This document shows, piece after piece, positions 26,199 to 35,109 of a stretch of 51,429 nucleotides of DNA. The position numbers were made by a program, and so were the translations under genes. Source of the DNA: Myxococcota bacterium. GTDB taxonomy: Bacteria; Myxococcota_A; Polyangia; HGW-17. The notes beneath the pieces are model-generated. The model was not told where the DNA came from. It did not search any database and was given only the letters and a program-made list of their open reading frames with translations. Location of the stretch: NCBI GenBank assembly GCA_018821305.1, contig JAHJMN010000088.1, positions 1-51,429 on the forward strand, in the 5' to 3' direction. Numbering within the stretch: the stretch's first letter is position 1; every line of letters begins with the position of its first letter.

Positions 26199-27233
26199 AT
26201 GGATAAAAACGGACTATCACTACGTGAAAAGATTGGACTTGGTATTCTTATCGTCCTCGTAGTGAATATATTATGGTTTAAATTTCGGGGTGACTCACTG
26301 CAGCCGGTTCTTTTCTGGGGTACAGAAAAATCCCTGATACAAAAAGTGCCTCGGAAAGGTGGGGTTGATGGCTTTTTCTTTTACGCTTCTGATTTGCACT
26401 TTGGGTCAAAGGCAGTGAAATACAGCATTACAACTACCGGAGTAAAAAAAGAAGTCGTTGGTATTACTCAGTATCATAACAAAATGTTAGCGCAGATGAT
26501 CGCCCTTCCTGGAAAATTAATGCCTCAGGATGCCGGTGGAATAAAAGTTCGGGCACCTGAATCCTTGATTATAACCGGGGATTTAACTCAAGACGGATAT
26601 GACGCGGAATGGATTGATTATTTAAAGTATTTTGGTAAAAATGGGAAATTTCCATGGACCGTATGGGATTTACCAGGAAACCACGACCTGCGAAATCGAG
26701 CTTATACAAGAAATATGATGAAAATGCGCCAGGGTGGGTCGATATATGTTCGTGATTATAAAGACTTAAGATTTATTTCCCTCGGGGAAGCTCCGGATCA
26801 GTCTGATTTAAAATGGCTGAAAACCATACTGATCGAAACAGGAACTGACAGACCGGTTATTATTATGATGCATTTCCCTCTTCACGGTCCATTTGCTAAA
26901 AACTGGTTTACGAGGAATACTTATCCCCGGAGTCTAGCAAACTTGCTTAAACCTTTTAATATTATTGCTATTATTCATGGGCATTTTCATGGAAGCGGGT
27001 ACTACAAATGGAATGACATCGATGTTTATAACATAGGGAGTGTTAAGCATTCCCACAAAGATTTCGGGGTGATTCATGTTTCGGATACTCACTTTACTTT
27101 TGCCGCCTGGAATATCGAAATGAACGACTGGTGGTGGATTCACCGAAAACCGCTCAATGGGTATAAGGATAAAGAAATATTGAAAATACTGAAGGGTAAC
27201 CCTTGGGTTCCATACCCAGAATACCGGGATTGA
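26199..27233 (+). CDS. membrane-anchored metallophosphoesterase
   Basis: The 344-residue product has an N-terminal membrane anchor (GLGILIVLVVNILWF). The calcineurin-like phosphoesterase motifs are in order: ASDLHFG, ITGDLTQDGYDAEW, DLPGNHDLRN, IIMMHFPLHGP and IHGHFHGSGY. These supply the Asp, Asn and His ligands of a two-metal site. The catalytic domain would face the periplasm or cytoplasm depending on topology. The substrate is unknown (phosphodiester, phospholipid or nucleotide). The start chosen has AGGA 7 bp upstream. A longer frame from 26133 is possible but lacks a ribosome binding site. It converges with the hemerythrin gene. Confidence 0.85.
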   Translation: MDKNGLSLREKIGLGILIVLVVNILWFKFRGDSLQPVLFWGTEKSLIQKVPRKGGVDGFFFYASDLHFGSKAVKYSITTTGVKKEVVGITQYHNKMLAQMIALPGKLMPQDAGGIKVRAPESLIITGDLTQDGYDAEWIDYLKYFGKNGKFPWTVWDLPGNHDLRNRAYTRNMMKMRQGGSIYVRDYKDLRFISLGEAPDQSDLKWLKTILIETGTDRPVIIMMHFPLHGPFAKNWFTRNTYPRSLANLLKPFNIIAIIHGHFHGSGYYKWNDIDVYNIGSVKHSHKDFGVIHVSDTHFTFAAWNIEMNDWWWIHRKPLNGYKDKEILKILKGNPWVPYPEYRD

Positions 27234-27246
27234 GTAGAACTGTACT

Positions 27247-27645
27247 TCAGTTTTGAGTTGATATGTAAGATCTGATAACTGGAGCGGCTTTTTTAATGTC
27301 ATGAGCGACTATGTGATTTACAATCCAGTTAAATAGAAAATCCGAAGTTTTTGAGGGGTTGAAAGTACCTTCATCGAGATCATCAATGTATTCATCGCAT
27401 TTATGAATAAACTCCAGATGCGCCTTTTTATGATTTTCAATGTCCTGAAACCCCGATACTTCCATCAAATGTTCCTCAAAGGAAAAATGGTTTTTTGCGT
27501 AATCAATGAGGACATTAACATGGTCCACGAAGTCGTCAGCATCGCTGGATTTACTCATAAACTCAAAAAGCAGGATCAACTGCTTATGCTGTTCGTCGAT
27601 TTCTGAAATACCTGTTTCCAGACTTTTATTCCATTGTATAAGCAT
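27247..27645 (-). CDS. bacteriohemerythrin (single-domain O2-binding di-iron protein)
   Basis: The 132-residue product is the size of single-domain bacteriohemerythrins. All expected di-iron ligands are present: His20 (EIDEQHKQL), His53 and Glu57 (NHFSFEEHL), His72 and His76 (ENHKKAHLEF), and His111 with Asp116 (NHIVAHD). The four-helix bundle spacing is normal. It would bind or deliver O2, or sense it, in the cytoplasm, fitting a bacterium exposed to changing oxygen. It stands alone with no chemotaxis or oxidase partner nearby. Confidence 0.93.
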   Translation of the reverse strand: MLIQWNKSLETGISEIDEQHKQLILLFEFMSKSSDADDFVDHVNVLIDYAKNHFSFEEHLMEVSGFQDIENHKKAHLEFIHKCDEYIDDLDEGTFNPSKTSDFLFNWIVNHIVAHDIKKAAPVIRSYISTQN

Positions 27646-27740
27646 GACAAAAAATCCTTCAGGCGAATCTTACCTTCAACTTTCTACGTTTTCAACTTTC
27701 TTTCTATTTCTATGGTTAAAATGTTCTCTGTCATCGATAG

Positions 27741-27987
27741 TTCGCTTTCAGAATAAAAGGATCGAAACGTGAAAAGTACTTGTTTTCATCACAACCCTTT
27801 GTAATTATGCATTGATTTTAAATGTTTACGCCCTGATCCTGACCCTGTTTTCCTGACTTTCTGATTACCTGTTAAAAAAATCAGGGAAATCAGGAAATCA
27901 GTAGCAGGAACAGGACAATCATCTCTTTCTCCTAAAGGTTTACTTTGAATTAAGTTACTATCGTATTACTCCGCAAGCGGTATAGTT
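27741..27987 (-). repeat. family A element, copy A4
   Basis: Reverse orientation: TCGCTTTCAGAATAAAAGG end, ATCGAAACGTGAAAAGT, TTTGTAATTATGCATTGATT, core (CCTGATCCTGACCCTG ... CAGTAGCAGGAACAGG), and right end ATCGTATTACTCCGCAAGCG followed by GTATAG. Both ends carry the CGCTT/AAGCG-type inverted terminal motif. Together with the B copy at 28063-28216 it fills most of the 593-bp gap before the phosphatase gene. Confidence 0.8.
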
Positions 27988-28062
27988 CGGAAAAAGTGCT
28001 CATAAACTTAAATTATTGATCTATTTATCAGGTATTGTATGCTCTAACGGTACGTTTGGAAT

Positions 28063-28216
28063 CAGTTCGTGTCCTGTAATGTTGCTTATTCAAGTTTAAG
28101 CTAAATATTAAATCAGGATGTCAACTGTAAGATGTTGAAAATATTATTAGTTGCATGTCTCACACTGTTTTCTCCGAAAACAAAGCAGACTTTGATGATT
28201 GCTGGGACACGAACTA
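28063..28216 (+). repeat. family B-like element, diverged copy
   Basis: The left end is CAGTTCGTGTCCTGTAAT and the right end is GCTGGGACACGAACTA. The internal TCTCACACTGTTTTCTCCG, AAAACAAAG and GACTTTGATGATT match the B blocks at 12601 and 46262. An apparent N-terminal extension of the phosphatase frame (from 28155) lies inside this element. Confidence 0.65.
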
Positions 28217-28225
28217 TGAAAATAT

Positions 28226-28231
28226 AAGGAG
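28226..28231 (+). promoter_or_regulatory. ribosome binding site that decides a TTG start
   Basis: AAGGAG lies 7 bases upstream of an in-frame TTG at 28239. The upstream in-frame ATG (28155) has no ribosome binding site and lies in repeat DNA, so the TTG is the better start for the PP2C gene. Confidence 0.65.
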
Positions 28232-28238
28232 CAGAAAC

Positions 28239-29033
28239 TTGAGTACATCTTTTCCCTTCAAGAATGTCAGGATTCGGTTCGCTGGAGAAACTGATGTCGG
28301 TAAAACACATGATAGTAATGAGGATAATCTTTTCCTTCCGGATACTATTCCCATCGGAATAGTTGCGGATGGAATGGGTGGCCATGCAAGCGGAGAAGTC
28401 GCCTCACGAATTTGTGTGGAGACTGTTTCTGATTATTACAAGAAAACATCCGGAAACTGGAGTCCAGTCTGGCCCATGCATCTTGACCCTCTGAAGCAGA
28501 ATTTCTTCCGGATGGAAAGTTCCATTAAATTTGCCAATGCTAAGATTCATCAGCATTCTCAGAATGATCCGGCCTGCCATAATATGGGCACTACTGTTTG
28601 TGCAATTTATTTTGAAGACAATTACTGTATTATAGGACATGTGGGTGACAGTCGTATCTACCGGGTTCGCAAAGAAGGAATCGAACTCCTCCTTGAGGAT
28701 CACAGTTTTCTCAATGATATGGCACGAATGAAGCGGATATCTGTAGAAGAGGCCATGGCAGAAGGAACCAAAACCAACATCGTAAGTAGGGTTCTAGGTC
28801 CGAATCCTGAAGTTCTGCCGGACTGCAGCATCATTTATCCACGAATTGGAGATATCTTTATCTTATGCTCCGATGGTCTCAATGATATGATAAAAGATGA
28901 CGTTATTTACAATATCTGTATGTCCACGGATGATCTTGACGAAATGTGCGAAAAGCTCGTGGATGCTGCAAATGAGGCTGGGGGAGAGGATAATATAACC
29001 GCTTTAGCTGCTCGAGTGGAGGCAGAATCATGA
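28239..29033 (+). CDS. PP2C-type serine/threonine protein phosphatase
   Basis: The 264-residue product is counted from a TTG start with AAGGAG. PP2C motifs are in order: AGETDVGKTHDSNEDNLFLP, IGIVADGMGGHASGEVASRI, MGTTVCAIYFE, IGHVGDSRIYR, LLEDHSFLND, ILCSDGLND and GGEDNITALAA. The Asp ligands of the Mg/Mn centre are all present. It probably reverses Ser/Thr kinase phosphorylation. No kinase is in the window. Its stop overlaps the ATG of a tiny lipoprotein gene (ATGA), suggesting coupled translation. Confidence 0.92.
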   Translation: MSTSFPFKNVRIRFAGETDVGKTHDSNEDNLFLPDTIPIGIVADGMGGHASGEVASRICVETVSDYYKKTSGNWSPVWPMHLDPLKQNFFRMESSIKFANAKIHQHSQNDPACHNMGTTVCAIYFEDNYCIIGHVGDSRIYRVRKEGIELLLEDHSFLNDMARMKRISVEEAMAEGTKTNIVSRVLGPNPEVLPDCSIIYPRIGDIFILCSDGLNDMIKDDVIYNICMSTDDLDEMCEKLVDAANEAGGEDNITALAARVEAES

Positions 29034-29194
29034 AAATTAAAATCTACTCAGTATTTATAATATTGGCTTCCCTGTTTATGGTGTCTTGCTACGATAAAAC
29101 TACCTGCTGTCTAGTGGACGGAAGTTGTCAAGATGCGGGACAGGATATTCCCGATGCCGATGCCGATATTGATACCGGTAATTTGGGTGGTTGA
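29030..29194 (+). CDS. very small acidic lipoprotein, coupled to the PP2C gene
   Basis: The 54-residue product has a textbook lipoprotein signal (MKIKIYSVFIILASLFMVSC; lipobox MVSC, Cys20). A 34-residue mature part carries three more Cys (TTCCLVDGSC) and an acidic Asp/Ala run (DIPDADADIDTGN). The run resembles the linker of the FGE/MopE lipoprotein at 239-1747. It starts by ATGA overlap with the phosphatase stop and ends 12 bp before the transporter gene. The signal and overlap make it a credible gene. Its function is unknown, and it might be the truncated N terminus of a larger surface lipoprotein. Confidence 0.7.
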   Translation: MKIKIYSVFIILASLFMVSCYDKTTCCLVDGSCQDAGQDIPDADADIDTGNLGG

Positions 29195-29205
29195 TAATTT
29201 TTTGA

Positions 29206-30057
29206 ATGATCTACCTTCTACTGACAATTATCTGTTCCACATCCATTGGTCTTATTCTTAAATATCACGATAGTAAAAAAGGGACACTCACTGTTTTACT
29301 GGCAGGAAATTACCTTGTAGCCTCAATTATTTCAGGTATATCCGTTGTTGCCTCTTCAGATTCATCCCATTCAGTTCCCGCAATACTTTTTCCCGCAGGA
29401 ATTCTTCTGGGCGTAGTATTTATGATTTCCTTCATGGCTTTCAGCAAAACCGTTGAATCCAGTGGTGCAGCTTTAGCAAGCGTCGCATCAAGACTCAGTG
29501 TCGTAATTCCTGTGTCCCTGAGCATTATTTTTTTCCGGGAATATCCGTCCCTGGGCGGTACCCTTGGGCTTTTTATTGCTTTGGTTTCCGTTGTTTTCTC
29601 TTATTTCGCTATAAAAACATCGGAAACTACCTTCGGCGTTCGAGCAAGTTTCTTTTTTCCGGCTTTGCTTTTAATCGGAATAGGAATTAATGATTTCAGT
29701 TTAAAATTGTTCAACACTTTTTTCAGTGGGCAAAACATGGGGGTTTTTCTCCTGCTTATCTTCTCCAGCGCAGGAATTTCATCACTGGTCTGGATGAAAT
29801 TCCGAAAAGATCAAATTAACTCATTTTCTTTTATTACAGGACTTGTTCTTGGAATTCCCAATGTTTTCAGTACCTGGTTTTTGATCAAAGCTCTGAAATC
29901 CCTTCCTGGAACACTTGTATACCCCGTTTCAAACATCGCAATAATTGTCTTAACTACAATATTGGCCGCAGTTATCTGGAAAGAACCCGTTAATCGCTAT
30001 GGTTTTCTTGCTCTTGCAACCGGAATGATCGGCATAAGTCTTATAAGTATTTTTTAA
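29206..30057 (+). CDS. DMT-superfamily (EamA-like) transporter
   Basis: The 283-residue product has about nine or ten hydrophobic helices in two similar halves. Each half has EamA-like helix ends: VASRLSVVIPVSLSIIFFRE in the first and VYPVSNIAIIVLTTILAAVI with WKEPVNRYGFLALATGMIGI in the second. Such proteins export or import small metabolites across the inner membrane. The substrate is unknown. It lies 11 bp after the tiny lipoprotein gene and may be co-transcribed with the phosphatase. Confidence 0.85.
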   Translation: MIYLLLTIICSTSIGLILKYHDSKKGTLTVLLAGNYLVASIISGISVVASSDSSHSVPAILFPAGILLGVVFMISFMAFSKTVESSGAALASVASRLSVVIPVSLSIIFFREYPSLGGTLGLFIALVSVVFSYFAIKTSETTFGVRASFFFPALLLIGIGINDFSLKLFNTFFSGQNMGVFLLLIFSSAGISSLVWMKFRKDQINSFSFITGLVLGIPNVFSTWFLIKALKSLPGTLVYPVSNIAIIVLTTILAAVIWKEPVNRYGFLALATGMIGISLISIF

Positions 30058-30079
30058 TCAAGCGATTACAGCGACAAAA

Positions 30080-30176
30080 CGTAAGCATACAATATCAATG
30101 CATAATTTGAAAGCAATGTAAGATACAGTTCATTTTTCAGATTTCGATCATTTAAGTCCGAAAGTGGTATAAGCAA
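30080..30176 (+). repeat. family A fragment (tail half), copy A5
   Basis: ATACAATATCAATGCATAAT, CAGATTTCGATCATTTAAG and TCCGAAAGTGGTATAAGC match the distal tail and right terminus of A. The hairpin core is absent. Confidence 0.55.
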
Positions 30177-30285
30177 CAAATCATTGACTGATGTAGATAG
30201 AATTGTTTTTCTGTTAATAAACTATACTTGCAAGATAAGAAGTAATTTAGTAACCTTATGAGTAACTTTTAAAGGAAGGTTTTCC

Positions 30286-31593
30286 ATGCTTAGAAGAAAA
30301 TCAATTTCTACGTTTTTGATATTACTCGCAGTTTCTCTATTTGCGACATCCGTTCAGGCTAAAAAGAAGATCGTCTTACTGCCGTTTGAGTATAAGCAGC
30401 ACAAAAAAGCTGGTGTGGAGATAAGAAAATTTCTTCGCACAATACTCCAGAATAATTATGATTACATCACCAAGAAGACAATTGAGACAACTCTTGGTAA
30501 AGAGCTCGACTGGAAAAAAGTCGATGCAAAGCAATTCAAAGATTTAGCCAATAAATTCATGATCACTGCATATGTGGGCGGTGAACTTAAAAAAGTTAAA
30601 TACAAGTGGGTTTTTACTGCTAAAATCTACGACTGGAAGACTGGCGAAGTGGTTTTCTCCAAGGACTATACAATTCCACGCTGGATGCCTAACAAAAAAG
30701 ATAAAGAAGCAATAGTAATGCTTTACTTGCAGGCCATTGAAAACATGAAGGAATATGAAGCCCCTAAGATTGAAGTTCCCAAGCCAGTAGTAAAACAGGT
30801 TGTGGAGGAAGAAAAAGTTGATGATTCGATAAATAAAACGCCTATCGCTCTTAAACCCATCAGGAAAAAGAAGGATGCTGACTGGTCGAACTTAAAAGCT
30901 CTCCGCGCATCACTCAAACTTGGGTTTATGAACAGAGCTTTAGATTTCACCCCAGCTTCAGAGCCATATTACAAAACAGCTGGTCTTACTTTTGCTCCCG
31001 GTTGGGACATTGAAGCATTCCCTATGGCCTTTAGCAATCCTTCTTCCGGCCTGGCAAATATTGGTATTGGCGTTTATGGCTATTTTATGCCAGCTTTCGA
31101 ATCCTACCCTGCAAATAATGAAGCTGCGAAAGTAGATACTTCCGTTTATGAGTTTGGTTTCGATCTTATTTACAGGTATAGAGTTTTAAAAAGTCTTGTC
31201 CTCAAAGGACGTCTTGGGTATTTGATGAAAAACTGGACTTTTGCTGATAAAACTACTCTTGATGTACCTTCCATAGCATACAGTACCATTAACGTTTCTC
31301 TGGGTGCCCGTTTCATGATTGGTGATAAAGCCAATGTTGAAGGCAATCTGTCATTTTTACTTCCCCTTGATGGTGGAGATATTGCTCTTGGCGAATATTA
31401 TGGTGAAGCAAGCCTTCTGGGAATCCGTTTGAGTGCAGTTTTTGGTTATGAAGTCGTTTCAGGGCTTGAAGTTATTGGTGGATTTGACTATACACGCTTT
31501 GACTTTTCATTCAACGGTTACGGTGCACGAACTGCCGATAGTGCATCTGACCAGTATATTTCAATTTTCCTTGGCGCCCGCTACAGTATGTAG
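30286..31593 (+). CDS. exported protein with N-terminal alpha/beta domain and C-terminal outer-membrane barrel
   Basis: The 435-residue product has a Sec signal (VQA cleavage near residue 25). A 130-residue domain follows (KKIVLLPFEYKQHKKAGVEI, YVGGELKKVKYKWVFTAKIY, DWKTGEVVFSKDY) with the feel of the CsgG/TolB-type periplasmic fold common in this bacterial group. A Lys/Val/Glu linker (about 155-200) leads to amphipathic beta strands (ASLLGIRLSAVFGYEVVSGL, GFDYTRFDFSFNGYG) ending FLGARYSM. This suggests a barrel carrying a periplasmic domain. No function can be named. The ribosome binding site AAAGGAAGG lies 7 bp before the ATG. Confidence 0.8.
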   Translation: MLRRKSISTFLILLAVSLFATSVQAKKKIVLLPFEYKQHKKAGVEIRKFLRTILQNNYDYITKKTIETTLGKELDWKKVDAKQFKDLANKFMITAYVGGELKKVKYKWVFTAKIYDWKTGEVVFSKDYTIPRWMPNKKDKEAIVMLYLQAIENMKEYEAPKIEVPKPVVKQVVEEEKVDDSINKTPIALKPIRKKKDADWSNLKALRASLKLGFMNRALDFTPASEPYYKTAGLTFAPGWDIEAFPMAFSNPSSGLANIGIGVYGYFMPAFESYPANNEAAKVDTSVYEFGFDLIYRYRVLKSLVLKGRLGYLMKNWTFADKTTLDVPSIAYSTINVSLGARFMIGDKANVEGNLSFLLPLDGGDIALGEYYGEASLLGIRLSAVFGYEVVSGLEVIGGFDYTRFDFSFNGYGARTADSASDQYISIFLGARYSM

Positions 31594-31605
31594 CCTTGTA
31601 GTTAT

Positions 31606-32646
31606 ATGATGACTGACAGCGAAAATTTTCCTGAAGGTGAGTGTTCGGCCGAGGACGAATCTGTCGGTCCATTCACCTGTATTGAATACTCCACAATAGA
31701 GGAATGCCTTGATATTCTAGCATCTTGCGATGTGAAATCTTCCGATTATCTTGTTAAAATGGTTATTGAGAAGATGGATCAACTGTTTAAAATACACGCA
31801 CTTGCTTTGCAAATGCCAGAACTGGGGAGTGAATTTGAAGCGTCAACAAAGGATGAAAGTTTTCGTCTTCTTATTAATGATCTTCTCAAAGGAAACCCTG
31901 AAGATTTTGAATTGAAACTTCCCATTCGAACAATCATGGGAAAAGCCCTTATTGACATGGAAATAAGTTTCTGGGGTTATTTATGGTACACTCTTTCAGC
32001 TACAGACATGGAAAAATCAGCATCTGAACTGAGTATTTCGATTCAAAATTTCCTTTCCGATAGAATTTTCAATAAAATGACCGCCGAACTTCTTCTGAGC
32101 GTCTGCACAAATTATGATGTTGAACCAGTCACTAGAAAAGAAGCTGTAAAATATTTGCTGACTCTCTGGGAAGATACTTCACTTCGTGCAATGAGAAGTT
32201 TTGCCCCCCTCATGGAATCCATCTGGCGCGCAAGATCGCAAGCCAAAATTATCCTTGGCACAATGATGGGAATCCGTGAGATTCTGGATCTTCTTGCCCA
32301 TGGAGCTACACCTCATTTTCTGGAGTTTCTTTCAAAGAACAGTGAAAATCAGGATATTATCGATGCTTTCAGAGAGTTTATTTTTGGAGCAACCTATGAG
32401 GAATTGAGACTCAAAGATGAGATCCAGAAAAAAGATGGGGTCGTATGTAAAGAATGTGAAGATCCTGAATGCACTGGAGGAATTCGGGTTGATTATGAAT
32501 CCCCGAGGGAGAGCACCCTCGGAATTTATCGGTTTTTTAACAAACGCAGGCTTGAGGCTGTCGGACGACAAATAACAGGTCTTCCAGGGCCAAAGAGAAC
32601 TGCGGAAGAGTATCTTTTGATTTACTTCATTGAAAACAAATTGTAA
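31606..32646 (+). CDS. hypothetical cytoplasmic protein
   Basis: The 346-residue acidic, mostly helical protein has no signal peptide or membrane segment. A four-Cys patch near residue 285 (VCKECEDPECTGG) could bind a metal or be structural. Helix-rich segments such as LLSVCTNYDVEPVTRKEAVK and HFLEFLSKNSENQDIIDAF recall HEAT-like repeats, but no family is recognised. It lies 12 bp after the barrel-protein gene and 58 bp before ffh. An alternative start is the adjacent ATG at 31609. Function is unknown. Confidence 0.7.
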   Translation: MMTDSENFPEGECSAEDESVGPFTCIEYSTIEECLDILASCDVKSSDYLVKMVIEKMDQLFKIHALALQMPELGSEFEASTKDESFRLLINDLLKGNPEDFELKLPIRTIMGKALIDMEISFWGYLWYTLSATDMEKSASELSISIQNFLSDRIFNKMTAELLLSVCTNYDVEPVTRKEAVKYLLTLWEDTSLRAMRSFAPLMESIWRARSQAKIILGTMMGIREILDLLAHGATPHFLEFLSKNSENQDIIDAFREFIFGATYEELRLKDEIQKKDGVVCKECEDPECTGGIRVDYESPRESTLGIYRFFNKRRLEAVGRQITGLPGPKRTAEEYLLIYFIENKL

Positions 32647-32704
32647 TATGCCACTCCCGTAACCCGGCTTTTCCGGGGAACAATTAACAAGTCGGAGTTT
32701 TAAA

Positions 32705-34333
32705 ATGCTTGATGCACTAACCAGAGGATTCAGAAGCGCAAGACAGAAACTCACCGGTATGGGTGAATTTACTGAAGAAAATATTAATGAGGCCCTCAGA
32801 GAAGTTCGGCTGGCGCTGCTGGAAGCAGATGTTGATTTCAGAGTAACCAAGGACTTTCTTAACCGGGTTAAAGAAGATCTTTTGGGTCAGGAAATAAAAC
32901 TTAAAGCCAAAGCTGCCACGGGACGGAAAATCACCATAACCCCTGGCGAAATCTTCATAAAGACCTGTTATGATAAACTGGTTGAACTCATGGGGCCCGT
33001 TGATACAAGTCTGGATTTGCCTCAGCGCGGAATATCTACTTTTATGATGGTTGGTCTTCAGGGTAGTGGTAAAACGACTACAACTGGTAAACTCGCATCA
33101 TTTTTAACAAAAAAATACAACCGAAAAGTTATGCTTGTAGCAGCCGACGTTTACAGGCCAGCCGCTATTGAGCAATTAAAAGTTCTTGGAAAAAAACTGA
33201 ATGTTCCCGTTTATTCTGAAGATATAAAAGATCCTCCAGGCATTTGTGAACGCGCTCTCAAAACAGCTAAAATGCGCGGAATCGATACGCTTATCTTCGA
33301 TACAGCAGGACGTCTGGCCATTGATGAAGTTCTTATGGAAGAGCTTGTTAATATTAAAGCCAGGGTTGTTCCAGGTAATATTTTCCTTGTAATTGACTCC
33401 ATGATCGGTCAGGACGCAGTAAAAACAGCTCGTGCTTTTGACGAAAAACTCGATCTCACGGGTACCATCCTCACAAAACTCGACGGTGATGCAAGGGGCG
33501 GTAGTGCCCTTTCAATAAAGACTGTCACCGGAAAGCCGATTAAATTTCTCGGTATTGGTGAGTCACTGGATAAACTCGAAGAATTCCGGCCTGAAGGTAT
33601 GGCATCAAGAATTCTCGGTATGGGTGATGTTGTCGGCCTTGTTCAGGACTTTGAGGAAGTTGTCGATTCCGAAAAAGCAGAGCAGGATGCCAAACGTATG
33701 CTTCAAGGGCGCTTTAACATGGCGGACTTCCTTGAGCAGATAAAAATGATTCAGAAAATGGGGTCCCTGAAGGATGTTATGGAAAAACTTCCATTTTTCC
33801 CGGATGGTCTTCCTCAGGATGTCGCCCTTGATGATAGAGAGCTTGTTAGAATTGAATCAATCATTAAATCAATGACGGCTTCAGAACGGCAGAATCCGGA
33901 TATTCTTTTTGAAATTCCCGATATGGATCGTCAGCCTCGCTGGAAAACAAAGAAAAAAGTTCAGGTTGAATTCAATACCAAGCGCGTAAACAGAATTGCA
34001 AAAGGCAGTGGAACCCAAGTTGATGATGTTCAGGGTTTACTTACACGATTTGTAACCATGAGGCAGATCATGGCTATGATGGGGCAGAATCAGGGCCTTT
34101 TGAATAAACTTCCCGTTTTCAAGCAACTGAACCAGATGAAGCAGTTAAAGAATATGAATGTGGAAGATATGATGGCTTTCAGCGGAGTGGGTGGGCCCGG
34201 TGAACCACCTCCAGAAATGGATCCCAATATGTCTGCCGCCGCTCGCCGTCGCATTTCTGACGCAGAAAAAGAAAAAGCCCGCCGTAAAAAGAAAATGGCT
34301 AAAAAGAGCCGTATGCAAAACAAGCGTAAGTAA
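32705..34333 (+). CDS. ffh: signal recognition particle protein Ffh (SRP54)
   Basis: The 542-residue product targets ribosomes translating inner-membrane proteins, together with 4.5S RNA and FtsY. It has an N domain, then the GTPase G domain with G1 (GLQGSGKTTTTGKL), DVYRPAAIEQLKVL, DTAGRL, TKLDGDARGGSALS and FLGIGESLDKLEEF. The Met-rich M domain has FNMADFLEQIKMIQKMGSL and a modified RNA-binding segment. The family norm is about 450-480 residues. The excess comes from an insertion of about 22 residues (FEIPDMDRQPRWKTKKKVQV) just before RIAKGSG and from a longer Met/Lys/Arg C-terminal tail (RRKKKMAKKSRMQNKRK). Confidence 0.96.
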   Translation: MLDALTRGFRSARQKLTGMGEFTEENINEALREVRLALLEADVDFRVTKDFLNRVKEDLLGQEIKLKAKAATGRKITITPGEIFIKTCYDKLVELMGPVDTSLDLPQRGISTFMMVGLQGSGKTTTTGKLASFLTKKYNRKVMLVAADVYRPAAIEQLKVLGKKLNVPVYSEDIKDPPGICERALKTAKMRGIDTLIFDTAGRLAIDEVLMEELVNIKARVVPGNIFLVIDSMIGQDAVKTARAFDEKLDLTGTILTKLDGDARGGSALSIKTVTGKPIKFLGIGESLDKLEEFRPEGMASRILGMGDVVGLVQDFEEVVDSEKAEQDAKRMLQGRFNMADFLEQIKMIQKMGSLKDVMEKLPFFPDGLPQDVALDDRELVRIESIIKSMTASERQNPDILFEIPDMDRQPRWKTKKKVQVEFNTKRVNRIAKGSGTQVDDVQGLLTRFVTMRQIMAMMGQNQGLLNKLPVFKQLNQMKQLKNMNVEDMMAFSGVGGPGEPPPEMDPNMSAAARRRISDAEKEKARRKKKMAKKSRMQNKRK

Positions 34334-34370
34334 AAACACAAGCGCTAGTGAATATTTTTAGCTGTCGCTC

Positions 34371-34575
34371 CCGAACGATAGTATCTTAATTTAAAGATAA
34401 AAGCTTAAGTGGAAACCCCCTGAATGCACTGATCCTGTTACTGATTCCCTGAATACCTGATTTTTTTAACAGGGGAGCAGGTCATAAACATCTAATATCA
34501 ATCTAAAATTACAAAAACTTAAAGCAAATATTCACTTTTTAGATTTCGATCCTTTTATTCATGAAGCGTTCTAGT
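34371..34575 (+). repeat. family A element, copy A6
   Basis: The core CTGATCCTGTTACTGATTCC, TTTTTTTAACAGGGGAGCAG and tail GGTCATAAACATCTAATATC, TTCGATCCTTTTATTCATGA and AGCGTTCTAG are present. The left terminus is eroded. It lies in the ffh to Tyr-rich-lipoprotein gap, which has nothing else recognisable. Confidence 0.7.
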
Positions 34576-34618
34576 TATCAGAGTGGAACAGGTGGATAAT
34601 GGAGGGTGGGCAGAAATT

Positions 34619-35032
34619 TTAGTATCTTCTTACTCTGACTCTGCGAACTGTGTGGGTTCTTCTGGTAGCCGGACGATGATGATAACTTCTGCGATAAGTG
34701 GTTCGATGAACCGGGCGGCTGTAATACCGTCTTGAATGATATCTTGTGTGCCATCTGCTGTAAGCGTGTCTGTTGTGTCTCCATCCATAAGTAGCTCTAT
34801 TATAATAAGACCACGTGGAGGGAACATAGTAGGTTACACCATTTGTATAATAGTATGGTCTGCCATAGGTATCAAAATATACCAGGTTTCCGCCATAATA
34901 ATACGGTGTATAACCACCATACGAATAGGATGTAGTTCCTCCGGCGTAGCCAGCATCGCCTACATAGCATCCTGAGAGTGCGGTAGCGGCAGCGATGCCG
35001 AGTACCAGAGTAAGTGTTGTTAATTTTCTCAT
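34619..35032 (-). CDS. small Tyr/Gly/Arg/His-rich lipoprotein
   Basis: The 137-residue product is counted from the ATG preceded by GGAGAC. It has a lipoprotein signal (TALSGC; Cys22) and a Gly/Tyr-rich stretch (YVGDAGYAGGTTSYSYGGYT, PYYYGGNLVYFDTYGRPYYY). A strongly basic Arg/His/Tyr tail follows (TYRRSYHHRPATRRTHTVRR). It is low-complexity and likely disordered or polyanion-binding, perhaps contacting LPS or surface polysaccharide. No family is assigned. The longer frame from 35065 adds 11 residues ahead of the signal and is less likely. Confidence 0.78.
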   Translation of the reverse strand: MRKLTTLTLVLGIAAATALSGCYVGDAGYAGGTTSYSYGGYTPYYYGGNLVYFDTYGRPYYYTNGVTYYVPSTWSYYNRATYGWRHNRHAYSRWHTRYHSRRYYSRPVHRTTYRRSYHHRPATRRTHTVRRVRVRRY

Positions 35033-35109
35033 GTTGTCTCCTTTCGACTGATATACAGCCAACAATTTAGTAGAAAAAGTACTATATGGAAATAGTTTTC
35101 CAGAAAAAA

